Source: Terriglobia bacterium
Lineage (GTDB): Bacteria > Acidobacteriota > Terriglobia > UBA7540
Direction: 5' to 3'
Length of the DNA: 64,000 bases
Assembly (NCBI GenBank): GCA_035712365.1
Contig: DASTAW010000033.1
Location: forward strand, 143,604 to 207,603
Each line of letters opens with the position of its first letter. Position 1 is the stretch's first letter. The notes under the pieces are model-generated. The model saw only the letters and a program-made list of their open reading frames with translations, searched no databases and had not been told where the DNA came from. Shown piece by piece: positions 25,239-34,133 of the stretch. The translations under genes and the position numbers were made by a program.

Positions 25239-25898
25239 ATGACTGAAAAGGAATTTGCACGGCGGCTGGAAATCCTCGAGCGCGACAACAGGCGGTTTAA
25301 GCGCCTTGCAGCCGCCGGTCTTGCTCTGGCTGCGGCCGTGGGTGTCGTTTATGCGGTGGCCTGCTCTTCGGACCGAAATTCACGTGTCGTCAAGCCAGGC
25401 GCGGAGAAGGTGGCGGCGCGCGAGTTCGACGTAGTGGACAGTGCCGGCAAACTGCGGATCCAGATGGCTGTGACGTGCCTTCCCGCGACCAATTGCTGGC
25501 CCTCCATCAAGATGTTTGACCAGGATGGGAAGGAGGTTACCTCCATGCGCGCCGGCGCAGTAACTGTTTCCAGTGAAGGGGAGGCGGCTTCGTTGTTGGG
25601 CGATCATCTGCAATTCAGTGTAGCCGTCAAAGGAAGCGCGCCCCGTGTCACAGCCGAAGTTGGAAGCGGAACCGGCGGCGGTGGATTGCTATCACTCGCG
25701 GGCAGAGACGGTGGCTACGTTCTCGCCAATGCAAACTCTCCGAGCGTTGAGCTTAAAGACGCCCAGGGCTATGTGATGGACCTGGGGACGGTTGACCTAA
25801 CGACCGTGCTCTCAGGCCAGAGTTCTCAGACCACCGCCGACTCGATTGTGATGTTTGGGAACGACCAGAAGCACCATCTGATCTGGCGGGCTCCCTGA
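25239..25898 (+). CDS. Membrane-anchored protein of unknown function
   Basis: A 219-residue protein with GGAGG (25230-25234) before the ATG. A charged cytoplasmic N-terminus (EKEFARRLEILERDNRRFKR) precedes one membrane helix at about residues 24-43, so the rest should lie outside the membrane. The exported part is beta-rich and gives repeated short strands, with REFDVVDSAGKLRIQMAV and FDQDGKEVTSM each containing a D-x-x-G-K turn. I recognise only a general similarity to small anchored proteins that are common in environmental genomes. A single Cys follows the helix (AVACSS), but without a proper lipobox. Function unknown. Confidence 0.6.
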   Translation: MTEKEFARRLEILERDNRRFKRLAAAGLALAAAVGVVYAVACSSDRNSRVVKPGAEKVAAREFDVVDSAGKLRIQMAVTCLPATNCWPSIKMFDQDGKEVTSMRAGAVTVSSEGEAASLLGDHLQFSVAVKGSAPRVTAEVGSGTGGGGLLSLAGRDGGYVLANANSPSVELKDAQGYVMDLGTVDLTTVLSGQSSQTTADSIVMFGNDQKHHLIWRAP

Positions 25899-25963
25899 CG
25901 GGCCACGGCGACGTGGCTGGCCGGCTCGCGGTGAGGCGCCAGCCCGTACTTTGAAGGTGATGG

Positions 25964-26851
25964 CTATTTCTTCCAGGGCGGCGTTTCCGGCAGGAGTTCC
26001 TGGAATTCCTCGATCAACCTGGTCTCGTAGTCGCCGGCGTATCTCTTGCTGAGGAACCGGTCGATGGCCTCATCGTGGAATCGCTGCCATGATCCTTCCT
26101 CGTGGCCGGGGTTGATGGGATAAAAGAGCGCGTTGTTGGCGCGAGCGGCAGCCAGGTCGCCGGGAGCATCTCCCACCATCAGGACGCAATCTTTCTCGTA
26201 TTTTCCTCCCGTGGTCAGCTTCAGATGCTCCTTCTTGCTTCCCATTTCCTGCCCGGCAATCACCTCGGCGTACTTCGCGATGTCATGCTCGCGCCATTCG
26301 CGCTCCAGGGCTTCGCCGGGCGTGGCGGATACGCAGATGATGTCTGCTTTGCTTTGCAGCTTTTCCGCGCTCTCCCGGAAAAACGGAAAAGGTGGAACGC
26401 CTTCCACCATGTCGGCAATGCAACGGTTGACGGCCAGGCTCCACTCGAGCGTCTGCTGCAGCACCGGATCGTGCGCCCTGGCAATTTCGGCTTCGAGTGC
26501 GGGATTGCCCAGCGCTGCGCCGGAATCAATCCACGCCTGCAACGTGGGCACCTCCGGGATCCTCACGCCGCGCCGCATCGGTTCCGGCCACTCGCGCAGA
26601 AGCTGGAAAGTTCTGGTCAGCGCAGGGAAGCGATTGGTCCCCCGCCACTTCGAGTAGAGGTTCACAAACTCCGCCGCCTCGCGCGCGTACTTGGAGATGG
26701 CCTGGAGCTTCCAGTACTTGATGATGTTGGGAATAAAGCATTCCTTGTGTTTGATCTCCATCGAGTCAAACACACAGCCATCGGAATCGATGCCGACAAA
26801 GAATTTGTGCTGTGGCTTGAAGGCAAGAAGCTGGTCTTTGGGTGAGGTCAT
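25964..26851 (-). CDS. HAD-superfamily hydrolase
   Basis: A 295-residue cytoplasmic hydrolase of the haloacid dehalogenase superfamily. Motif I is GIDSDGCVFDSME, with the nucleophile Asp and acid/base Asp separated by one residue. Motif II is ICVSATPGEALEREW, and motif IV/III is KKEH...VLMVGDAPGDLAAARANNA with the paired Asp residues. A long helical cap sits between motifs I and II. Such enzymes are usually phosphatases; the substrate cannot be told. The start is ATG 26851 (MTSPKDQLLAFKPQHKF); upstream in-frame starts would add a non-conserved leader. It is convergent with the anchored protein gene. Confidence 0.85.
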   Translation of the reverse strand: MTSPKDQLLAFKPQHKFFVGIDSDGCVFDSMEIKHKECFIPNIIKYWKLQAISKYAREAAEFVNLYSKWRGTNRFPALTRTFQLLREWPEPMRRGVRIPEVPTLQAWIDSGAALGNPALEAEIARAHDPVLQQTLEWSLAVNRCIADMVEGVPPFPFFRESAEKLQSKADIICVSATPGEALEREWREHDIAKYAEVIAGQEMGSKKEHLKLTTGGKYEKDCVLMVGDAPGDLAAARANNALFYPINPGHEEGSWQRFHDEAIDRFLSKRYAGDYETRLIEEFQELLPETPPWKK

Positions 26852-27091
26852 TGCGCCATCTTTCCAGTGTGGAATTTGCCGAATGGTGCATCTTAGCGCA
26901 ATCGCGCTGGAGTGGGAAGGGTGAATAGGTCGCGGCATAGTTTGAAACGCATTGACTCCGAGTCCATCCGCATTATCCTCCGTAGCGGCGAGTTCATCTC
27001 GCCAGATGCCGGCATGAAGCCGCCGCTACATCAAAAAGGACTGCTACCGGCAAATCCCGATCATCGACTGTGCACGCGCAAGGACATTCGG

Positions 27092-29041
27092 CTAAGTCAG
27101 CACCCGGTTCAGGAGCTGATTGACGGCGCGGTCTGATTCCATAAAGGCGTTGCGGTGGTCCATGGCTCCGGCCAGGTCAGCATGCGAGAAAGCGATTCTG
27201 CCGAAGGGGCCATCGCGCAGCGCGTCGCGGGCGGCAGGGTTCCCTTGAAGCCCGAAGAAGAAGCCCGGCTGCGGATTGATGAAGGCGTGACCAAACCGGT
27301 TCAGGACGATCCCGGCAATGTCGTGTTTGGCATCGAAGCCGGAAGCGCCGAACATTTCCATCATCTGCTCGCGGATTTGCCGCTCATAGGTCGCGAACGG
27401 GGTGGACAGCAGTTCCGCCCGGCCCATCTGCCCCTGGGCAAGCGCCGGAAGCCCCGGCTTTGCGAAATCCACGAAGAAGGTCAGGACTGTCGGCAGGTCG
27501 GGACCGACTGTGGGCAGATCGACGCCAAACGTTGCGTCCTTGCGCACGTTAACGTAGCGGCCAAAACCCTCGAACCAAGACGCGCTTGAAATGCCCAGGT
27601 TGTACATGAAGCGCCAGTTGCGGACCGCCACGTTGGCCGTCATGTAGGGCGAGTACAGGAACTGGTCGTAACTCTTGCGCCGAGTTTCGTCCAGGTCACG
27701 CACCACGTGCTTGGTTATCCAGCCGCCTCCGGCCATCACGACGGTTCGGGCTTTAACGCGATACACCTTGCCATCCTTCAGATACATGACTGAAACAAAC
27801 TCTGCTTTGTCCGGTTCCCCCATGTGCTCCACCCGGACTGCTGTGGATCCAAGCCGAATGCGCATCGGCTGGCCGGGCCGGTCGAGCGCCTGGAAGTTGA
27901 CCGGATCATTGTGGGTGGCGGCCATGGTCCGCGGTCCATCAACCGAGTCGGGAATCAGTGTCTTGACGATCAGCCGGGTCATGCCGGAGTTGCCGCCGGG
28001 AAACATCTGGAGCCCGGTTGCCATGCTGTCATCAACCGTCGGAATCACCTTGGACCACATGTACTGAAGAAATGCGGAGAGGACGTCGGGGCCAAGTCCG
28101 AATCCTCCCGAGGTTTCCGGGGTAACCAGCAGGCGTATGGTTTCGCGGCTCACGCCGTAGCTGCGCACGTAATAATCCTCGATGGTCATGCCGTCGAGCT
28201 CGCGCGAAACGGCGTCGCCGGGATAATCGTAAACCAGCGGCGCCTTCACATAACGGTCGCCGTGGATGGCCAGCAGTTCTTTCCGGACCGAGTCAGAAAA
28301 CGGACATCCCGCGAGGCCCTTACCCCAGGGATCCTTGATCCATATTCCAGGCTTCTTTCCAAACTTCGCGCCAAAAAAGAATCCCTCGGCCGGTTTGCCG
28401 TTGATGTGCCCGACGCCGTAAGGGCTGCGCGGCAAATCGATCTGCGGCGATGGGCCTTGCCACGTCTGGTAGGACTTGAAGGCGTCCCAATCCAGGCCCA
28501 TGGCATCGTAGACGTGCTCCAGGAAACTATCTGGATACGGCGGCTGAAAATGAACGGACGCCTGGGGAGCGAACAGGCGATGGCCGTCAACGACAAACTC
28601 ATTTCTCTTTGCGACGCCGCCAAATATGTTTGCGTTGTCCAGGATCAGGCAGGTGCGGTCCAGAGTCGTCCGCTGGTGGAAGAACAATCCAGCCGAGAGA
28701 CCCGAGAACCCGCCTCCCACAACCACGCAGTCGTAGGTTTCGCCTGTGTCCGTGACGCCCGCGGGAGCTTTGTCGAATTCACCGTCGCGGACTTCGTGAG
28801 CGTCATGGATCACCTGCTCGGTGTTTCCGGCCGAACTTTTATAGTCGCCCTCACCCGTGTAGCCGGTCCATGCAGCCCAATCGGCCTGGTTGCTTCCCGC
28901 TGCCTGGGCGCCGAGCGGAAACGGGCACGCGGCGGCCAGCAGCATCCCTGTGGACGCAACCAGCGCTCCGTCCAGAAAATCACGGCGAGTGATTGGCTCG
29001 TTCATACCGAGGATTTTATCGAGGTGAGGACATTTGCTCAT
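27092..29041 (-). CDS. Tat-exported FAD-dependent oxidoreductase (spermidine dehydrogenase-like)
   Basis: A 649-residue flavoprotein. The N-terminus carries a twin-arginine signal, ITRRDFLDGALVASTGMLLAAA (from residue 17), so it is exported folded with its FAD. The dinucleotide motif VVVGGGFSGLSAG lies at residues 106-118, and a second conserved block FGGVAKRNEFVVDGHRLFAP follows near 140. The overall arrangement matches bacterial proteins annotated as spermidine dehydrogenase or NAD(P)-binding flavoproteins. The electron acceptor and substrate are not visible. Two starts are possible: ATG 29041 or ATG 29005 (MNEPITRR), the latter giving a more typical Tat leader; both lack a strong ribosome binding site. 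Confidence 0.8.
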   Translation of the reverse strand: MSKCPHLDKILGMNEPITRRDFLDGALVASTGMLLAAACPFPLGAQAAGSNQADWAAWTGYTGEGDYKSSAGNTEQVIHDAHEVRDGEFDKAPAGVTDTGETYDCVVVGGGFSGLSAGLFFHQRTTLDRTCLILDNANIFGGVAKRNEFVVDGHRLFAPQASVHFQPPYPDSFLEHVYDAMGLDWDAFKSYQTWQGPSPQIDLPRSPYGVGHINGKPAEGFFFGAKFGKKPGIWIKDPWGKGLAGCPFSDSVRKELLAIHGDRYVKAPLVYDYPGDAVSRELDGMTIEDYYVRSYGVSRETIRLLVTPETSGGFGLGPDVLSAFLQYMWSKVIPTVDDSMATGLQMFPGGNSGMTRLIVKTLIPDSVDGPRTMAATHNDPVNFQALDRPGQPMRIRLGSTAVRVEHMGEPDKAEFVSVMYLKDGKVYRVKARTVVMAGGGWITKHVVRDLDETRRKSYDQFLYSPYMTANVAVRNWRFMYNLGISSASWFEGFGRYVNVRKDATFGVDLPTVGPDLPTVLTFFVDFAKPGLPALAQGQMGRAELLSTPFATYERQIREQMMEMFGASGFDAKHDIAGIVLNRFGHAFINPQPGFFFGLQGNPAARDALRDGPFGRIAFSHADLAGAMDHRNAFMESDRAVNQLLNRVLT

Positions 29042-29378
29042 GCTGTTCGGTCCTTTCCACAGGCTTCCCAGGCTTCAGGAAAATGGTTCAGTCACTTTCA
29101 CCGCAATGTAGCTATCGTGCTGCGGCTGTCCGCCACAGTCTACACCCCGCTGGTTGGATCGCAACCACGATTTTGTAATCGAGAACATGGCAGCTTAGAG
29201 GTTTGATTGACGTGCTCGCGGCCAGCCTGCACATGGGTGAGAGCTGGCGACTACTCATATCAGCCACTCACAAGTTCGCAACGGCGTGTGCAAACCGCGT
29301 TGCCGACAGAGCTGCTTCTTCCCGATACAGTGGGCAAGATTTACTGCCAGAGCGCTCAAATCTCAGCTATCGGATCTG
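29042..29378. other. Intergenic region
   Basis: About 340 bp between two genes of the minus strand. It should hold the promoter of the FAD oxidoreductase gene and the 3' end of the upstream transcription unit. I see no gene, strong hairpin or repeat in it. Confidence 0.4.
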
Positions 29379-30455
29379 CTAGCCAGCCGAATAGATTTTG
29401 CCGGGCTTCATGGCGTGGCCCCAGCCGAGCGTTTCGGCATCCGGCAGGTTGAAGTCAGCGCCGGGAATCCGGCCCGCCTGGATCAGCGTTCCCAACTGGA
29501 AATAGGCCGCGTCAACATCCGAGTGCTCGCCGGAATAGTGGCTGAATCCGCCATCCGCCGTGCGGCAGGTGAGCGCCCAGTCGGCTCCGCGGCTGATGGC
29601 TGCCCGGCACTGTGCCGTGTTGCCGCCCAGTTGCCGCAGAAGGAAAACCGCGTCAAAGCAGGCGTGGACGTCCCAGTCGGGAGGTTTCAGGTGCCATCCG
29701 CCGTTGAGGCGCTGATCCTTGAGCACGCGCGCAACAAGGGCCGAAGAGCGCGGCGCGGGCCGGCCAATCAATCGGAAGAAGTGTACCAGGTGGAAAGTGG
29801 ACGCCACATGATCGCCCAGGTAGCCATCGGAAGCCTGATGGCTCTGCAGCCAGCTTTCGATCGCGTTGCGGTGATCGTCGGGGAAATGCGCTCCCAGTGC
29901 CGCGTAGAACAGCGGATAAAAACTCATGGTGTACAACGGCAGCTTGCGGAACCGTCCGTTCTCAAAAAAGCGGTCAAGCGCGTGGATGGGATTAATCCGG
30001 GGCTTTTCGCCTAGCGCCCGCAAGCCCACCGCTCCTTGCACGGTGTTGTAGAGAATGGCGAGGTCGGCTTTGGGGTCCAGGTTTCCTTCGCGGTTGGCAA
30101 AAACGCCGTCCGGCTGCTGATGGCTCTGGATGAATTCAACCGAGCGAGCACCCGCGGGCAGCTTGCGCTGGAAAGTTTTCGTCAGCACCGCGGCGTACGT
30201 TACGGCTGCCAGATCGCTTTCCGCCGTGTCAGAGCTGCCGTGATACCGAGGGTCAGGGGAAGGATTGTAACCGCCGTCTTTGCGGGCGCACTTTTGAAGG
30301 AAGGCAAAGGCTTCGTCCCGAATACGTGCGCCCTCGGCAGAAGTGAATGCCTGTTCCGGCGCGCGGGCTTTACCCCAGAGCGCCGCCGCGCCTAACGAGC
30401 CCGCGGCCAATAATGTTTTGGGGAGAGCTTTGCGTCGTGAGATGGGGAGGATCAT
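29379..30455 (-). CDS. Exported prenyltransferase/squalene-oxidase-repeat protein (terpene cyclase-like)
   Basis: A 358-residue alpha-barrel protein. ATG 30455 (MILPISRRKALPKTLLAAGSLGAAAL) gives a Tat-like signal and has GGGGAAAG upstream. Longer in-frame starts would place a hydrophobic-poor leader before it and are rejected. The body shows at least four repeats of the squalene-cyclase/prenyltransferase type, each with a DGG(Y/F/W) or similar turn: DGGYNPSPDP, PDGVFANREGNLDP, DGYLGDHVAST, NGGWHLKPPDWDVHACFDAVFLLRQLG and DGGFSHYSGEHSDVDAAYFQL. No DXDD cyclase motif is seen, so enzymatic activity is uncertain. It may bind a polymer or lipid. It is followed on the same strand by the FAD oxidoreductase gene further on. 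Confidence 0.75.
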   Translation of the reverse strand: MILPISRRKALPKTLLAAGSLGAAALWGKARAPEQAFTSAEGARIRDEAFAFLQKCARKDGGYNPSPDPRYHGSSDTAESDLAAVTYAAVLTKTFQRKLPAGARSVEFIQSHQQPDGVFANREGNLDPKADLAILYNTVQGAVGLRALGEKPRINPIHALDRFFENGRFRKLPLYTMSFYPLFYAALGAHFPDDHRNAIESWLQSHQASDGYLGDHVASTFHLVHFFRLIGRPAPRSSALVARVLKDQRLNGGWHLKPPDWDVHACFDAVFLLRQLGGNTAQCRAAISRGADWALTCRTADGGFSHYSGEHSDVDAAYFQLGTLIQAGRIPGADFNLPDAETLGWGHAMKPGKIYSAG

Positions 30456-30730
30456 GAGTTCTTTCCCCAGGTTACCACGGCAAACTTTTTTTGTGCCGCG
30501 GGTCTTGTGTTCTCTGTGGGTTAAAAGCTTTAACAGAGCACCCGGAGAGCTCTGTGTTGCATCTTTTCCTGACACGGAGACCACAGACAGCACAAGAATA
30601 CCTGCCACGGCTGAAGCCGGACCATTGTTACGGTTCCTCGCACACATCGCAGACGGCACGATGTATGCGCCAGCCGCGAAGTGAGAGGCTCTGATTCAGA
30701 ATGGTGTCGATGCGGGCATCGGTGCTTCGC

Positions 30731-31480
30731 TTACTGGATCACTACATCGACGAGATATGTTGCGAGACTATAGACGCCTCCCGCGATCAGCAGGGTACCG
30801 TTATCAACGCTTGGCTTGAAGTCCGGACTGTTTCGCAGACCCGTCACGACATTCAGGACATTTTGTCTGATAGCTTCCTGAACCACCTGCTGCTCAGGGA
30901 AGGGAGGCCCCACAATTTTTCTGGCCGCCTTGACGGCCGGGTAGATCAGTTTGACAAATTCAAGTTTGTGGCCGGTCGGGAAGGATTCTACCGCCGCTAT
31001 GACCGCACCGCATTGTGAGTGGCCAAGCACAAAGATCAGGCCCGCGCAAAGATGGCTTGTCCCGTAATAGAGGGACTCGGCCAGCGTTGCTGTTGCGCCG
31101 TTGCCCGCCACACGCGCCACAAACAGATCGCCGATTCCCTGATCGAAGACCAGTTCGGGCGGGACACGCGAATCCGAGCAGGAGATAATCGCCGCGAAAG
31201 GCGATTGCCCATGGTTAAACACGCACTCGCGGCGGACTGCATCCTCGTGCGGATGCGACTGCGTAAACGCCGCCCACTCTTGGTTTCCCGTTACCAGCGC
31301 CTGGAGCGCGGCCGCGGGAGTGGCTGGCCGGGTTCCATAGCATGGGTCCGCCTCCGTACAATCGGCGGGCCGCGCCTGACCAGTCCGAAACGCGGGCCAT
31401 AGAGCTGTTCCGAGCCCCGTGAATGCACCAATCCGTAACACGTTTCTTCTGCTTACCAGTGATTTCGTGGATGCTCCCAT
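30731..31480 (-). CDS. Exported beta-class carbonic anhydrase
   Basis: A 249-residue enzyme that hydrates CO2 to bicarbonate. The zinc ligands are all visible: Cys101 in IISCSDSRVPPE, His154 and Cys157 in GHSQCGAV; Asp103 and Arg105 form the usual activating dyad. The N-terminus SRRNVLRIGAFTGLGTALWP is a twin-arginine signal, so it would act in the periplasm, which is less common for this class. AAGGAGGAG is placed correctly before ATG 31480. Length is normal after removal of about 35 residues of leader. Confidence 0.93.
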   Translation of the reverse strand: MGASTKSLVSRRNVLRIGAFTGLGTALWPAFRTGQARPADCTEADPCYGTRPATPAAALQALVTGNQEWAAFTQSHPHEDAVRRECVFNHGQSPFAAIISCSDSRVPPELVFDQGIGDLFVARVAGNGATATLAESLYYGTSHLCAGLIFVLGHSQCGAVIAAVESFPTGHKLEFVKLIYPAVKAARKIVGPPFPEQQVVQEAIRQNVLNVVTGLRNSPDFKPSVDNGTLLIAGGVYSLATYLVDVVIQ

Positions 31481-31992
31481 AGTGTCTCCTCCTTGACGAA
31501 GCGTCTCTCGAAGACCATTGTCCAGGAACCAGACCGGGATCTGTGATAGATGGGTTGAGCCACTACTATATACCTGGATCGCACCCGCCCTTGATTTTTA
31601 TTTTTCACCCGAGCGGGCAGCATAGAGTCTCGTTTTCTGAGACTCTGCGAGTTTGCGGGCACGAGCTCTGGGTGGAAGACGCGGCGAAGATTCGCGCTTC
31701 GGAGACCCGCAAGCAGAAGTTTGGTACTGCAAAGTTGTCCCGCCTGCACCAGCCCTGGAGATGGCGTAAGCCATGGGAAAGCTGATAAATTCTGCTAAAT
31801 TCCTCCTGGAACGAAACCCGCCGGTGGTGCTCCTCCTGCTCGCGAATGTATTTCGCCACCGAGGCGGCACTCGACTGGCTGACGCTGAAGGCGCCGTATC
31901 CGGTTTGCCAGGCGAACTCCCGAAGCCCTCTTCGCGTCCGATGCACCCGGCCCTCCGGAAGCCGAACTGAGCGATCTCGCCTTGGACGACCG
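31481..31992. other. Intergenic region holding a transposase fragment
   Basis: About 510 bp between the carbonic anhydrase and asparaginyl-tRNA synthetase genes. The only recognisable content is the RAYT remnant at 31782-31916; the rest has no supported gene. Confidence 0.5.
31782..31916 (-). pseudogene. Remnant of a REP-associated tyrosine transposase (RAYT, IS200-like)
   Basis: About 45 codons, read from 31916 downwards, contain FAWQTGYGAFSVSQSSAASV, then KYIREQEEHHRRVSFQEEF. This is the characteristic C-terminal segment of RAYT/Y1-type transposases (FAWQ.GYGAFSVS...V..YI..QEEHH...F.EEF). The catalytic HUH and Tyr parts are absent, and homology stops after about codon 50, so it is a decayed fragment. 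RAYTs mobilise REP palindromes, which is of interest given the palindromic elements elsewhere in this window. I cannot tell whether it ever acted on those elements. Confidence 0.8.
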
Positions 31993-33309
31993 CTACGGCG
32001 TCAGCCGGTAGAGCATGCGGGGGAAGGGAATGGTTTCGCGGACGTGTTCCAGGCCGCATATCCACGCCACGACGCGTTCGATGCCCATGCCGAATCCGCC
32101 GTGCGGGACGGTGCCGTAGCGGCGCAGGTCGAGATACCATTCGAAGGCTTCGCGCGGGAGTTTCGATTCTTCCATGCGCTTCACCAGCAGATCGTAATCC
32201 GCCAGACGCTCGCTGCCGCCGATGATCTCGCCATAGCCTTCAGGAGCCAGCATATCGACGCACAAGGCGAGCTCGGGGCGCCCAGGGTCGGGCCTCATAT
32301 AAAAAGCCTTTACCTGGCTCGGGTAGCGATGGACAAGCACAGGACGATCAAAATTTTTGGCCAGTAGAGTTTCATCCGTGCCGCCGAAGTCGCCGCCCCA
32401 CTCGATTTCACTTCCTTTTTCCTTGAGGATTTTGATGGCATCGTCGTAGGAAATTCGCGGGAAGGGGGGCGTGCAGCGCTCAAGCTTTGAAACGTCTCGC
32501 CCCAGGGTTTCGAGCTCCGGCCGGCACTTTTCGAGCACGTGCGCAACCACGTTTGCCACCAGGTCTTCAGCGAGCTGCATCACCTCATTGAGCCCGGCAA
32601 AGGCGACCTCCGGCTCAACCATCCAGAATTCCATAAGGTGTCGGCGGGTTTTGGATTTCTCCGCGCGAAAGGTGGGCCCAAAGCAGTAGGACTTTCCCAC
32701 GCTCATGATGGCGGCCTCGCTATAGAGCTGGCCTGACTGCGCCAGGTAGGCTTTCTGCTCAAAGTAATCCACTTCAAACAGCGTGGTGGTGCCTTCGCAG
32801 GCGCTGGGAGTAAGGATGGGAGTATCCACCAGAACGAATCCGCGGTCGTCAAAGAAGTCGCGGCAGGCACGGATGATCTGGTGCCGCACGCCCAGAATGG
32901 CCCGCTGGCGCGTGGAGCGCAGCCACAGATGGCGGTGGTCCATCAGAAATTCCACGCCGTGTTCCTTGGGTGTGATGGGATACGGCTGGTCGGCGGGAAC
33001 AAGCTGGAGGACTTCGAGGCCCGTGACACCCAGTTCGTAGCCTCCGGGAGCGCGGGGCTCGGCGCGAACCTTGCCAGTGACGCGCAGGGACGATTCCTGC
33101 GTAAGCGCGCGCGCCCTTTCAAACAGTTCTGGCGGCACGGCGCTTTTAACCACCACGCCCTGCACCAGGCCCGTGCCGTCCCGGAAAATCGGAAAGAGAA
33201 TTTTGCCGCTCTCCCGCAGGTTGTAAAGCCAGCCTTCCACCGTGACTTCCTGGTCCACGTGCCGGCTCAGATTGCGGATCTCAACGACTGGCGGCGAAGA
33301 GGTTCCCAT
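31993..33309 (-). CDS. asnS: Asparaginyl-tRNA synthetase
   Basis: A 438-residue class IIb aminoacyl-tRNA synthetase, charging tRNA-Asn. An N-terminal OB-fold anticodon-binding domain (about 1-105: [26 protein letters not shown]) is followed by the catalytic domain: motif 2 [21 protein letters not shown] and motif 3 [47 protein letters not shown] separates it from AspRS, which has different motifs and an extra domain; length also favours AsnRS. It begins 2 bp after the epimerase-like gene, in the same operon. AsnRS in the same genome would reduce reliance on the indirect Asp-tRNA-Asn amidation route. Confidence 0.92.
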   Translation of the reverse strand: MGTSSPPVVEIRNLSRHVDQEVTVEGWLYNLRESGKILFPIFRDGTGLVQGVVVKSAVPPELFERARALTQESSLRVTGKVRAEPRAPGGYELGVTGLEVLQLVPADQPYPITPKEHGVEFLMDHRHLWLRSTRQRAILGVRHQIIRACRDFFDDRGFVLVDTPILTPSACEGTTTLFEVDYFEQKAYLAQSGQLYSEAAIMSVGKSYCFGPTFRAEKSKTRRHLMEFWMVEPEVAFAGLNEVMQLAEDLVANVVAHVLEKCRPELETLGRDVSKLERCTPPFPRISYDDAIKILKEKGSEIEWGGDFGGTDETLLAKNFDRPVLVHRYPSQVKAFYMRPDPGRPELALCVDMLAPEGYGEIIGGSERLADYDLLVKRMEESKLPREAFEWYLDLRRYGTVPHGGFGMGIERVVAWICGLEHVRETIPFPRMLYRLTP

Positions 33310-33311
33310 GC

Positions 33312-34133
33312 CTAGCGGATTTCCTCCATCCTTTTCATGGTTTCGCGCAGCTTGTCGAAACAGGTGGCGGCGGGCCCGAAATTGCGCAGCTCAAACATGA
33401 TGGGAACGTGGCCGTTGAGGCCCTGGAAGCGGCGCACCGCCCGCTGCCAGTCAATGCCCCCGGTGAACGGCACCAGATGATCATCATTTTCAAACCAGTT
33501 GTCGTGGACGTGCGTAGAGGCGATGTGGTCTTTCAACACCTGGAAGGCATGGTCAACGCCGCAGGTCATGTGGGCGTGGCCGGTGTCAAAGCAGACCTTC
33601 ATTCCCATGTGGGTGTAATGCATGAAGCGGATGAGCCGCTCGGGCACCGTGAGTTCATTGGGAATATTTTCCAGCAGAATGCTGACGCCCCGCTCCCTGG
33701 CATAAATGTTCAAATGTTCGATCGAAGTGAAGGCGGCGTCAAACCTTTCCAGGTTGAATTCGTCTTTCGGCAGGCCCAAGTGGAGGATCAGATAGCGGAA
33801 GGGGACCTTCTCGGCCACATCGAGGGCCCGCTTGATCTCGTCCATACTCTCAATGCGCTTGCGGCGTTCCAGATAGGCCACGGAGATGGGCAGCCCGCCG
33901 GCGCGTCCCCACTCTTTGTCAGCGTAGATCGGCGCATGCAGAGAAAACAGTTCAAGGTCGTGGTCGCTGAACCAGTCCGCCACGTCGCGAACGTGGTTGG
34001 GATCACGATAATCCAGGTGCTGGGGCGCTGCGAAGATTTCAATCTGGCGGAAGCCCGCGCCCGCAATTCCGTCCAGGATGTGTGAGGAAAGCCGGTCGTT
34101 GGCAAAAAGGTGAGTGGAGAGCGCAAATTTCAT
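33312..34133 (-). CDS. Sugar phosphate isomerase/epimerase-family TIM-barrel protein
   Basis: A 273-residue protein of the xylose isomerase-like TIM-barrel (AP endonuclease 2) family. It starts [35 protein letters not shown]. Metal-binding residues of the family are visible in [13 protein letters not shown] blocks ([19 protein letters not shown]), in [12 protein letters not shown], in HVHDNW and near the end in FELRNFG. The exact substrate cannot be told. Its ATG overlaps the stop of the upstream gene (TGATG), and asnS starts 2 bp after its own stop, so it is translationally coupled on both sides. Confidence 0.85.
   Translation of the reverse strand: MKFALSTHLFANDRLSSHILDGIAGAGFRQIEIFAAPQHLDYRDPNHVRDVADWFSDHDLELFSLHAPIYADKEWGRAGGLPISVAYLERRKRIESMDEIKRALDVAEKVPFRYLILHLGLPKDEFNLERFDAAFTSIEHLNIYARERGVSILLENIPNELTVPERLIRFMHYTHMGMKVCFDTGHAHMTCGVDHAFQVLKDHIASTHVHDNWFENDDHLVPFTGGIDWQRAVRRFQGLNGHVPIMFELRNFGPAATCFDKLRETMKRMEEIR

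Noticed and set aside
27824..29206. Open frame of 460 codons antisense to the FAD oxidoreductase gene
   Set aside because: The minus-strand product has a Tat signal and dinucleotide motif; the antisense frame has no motif.
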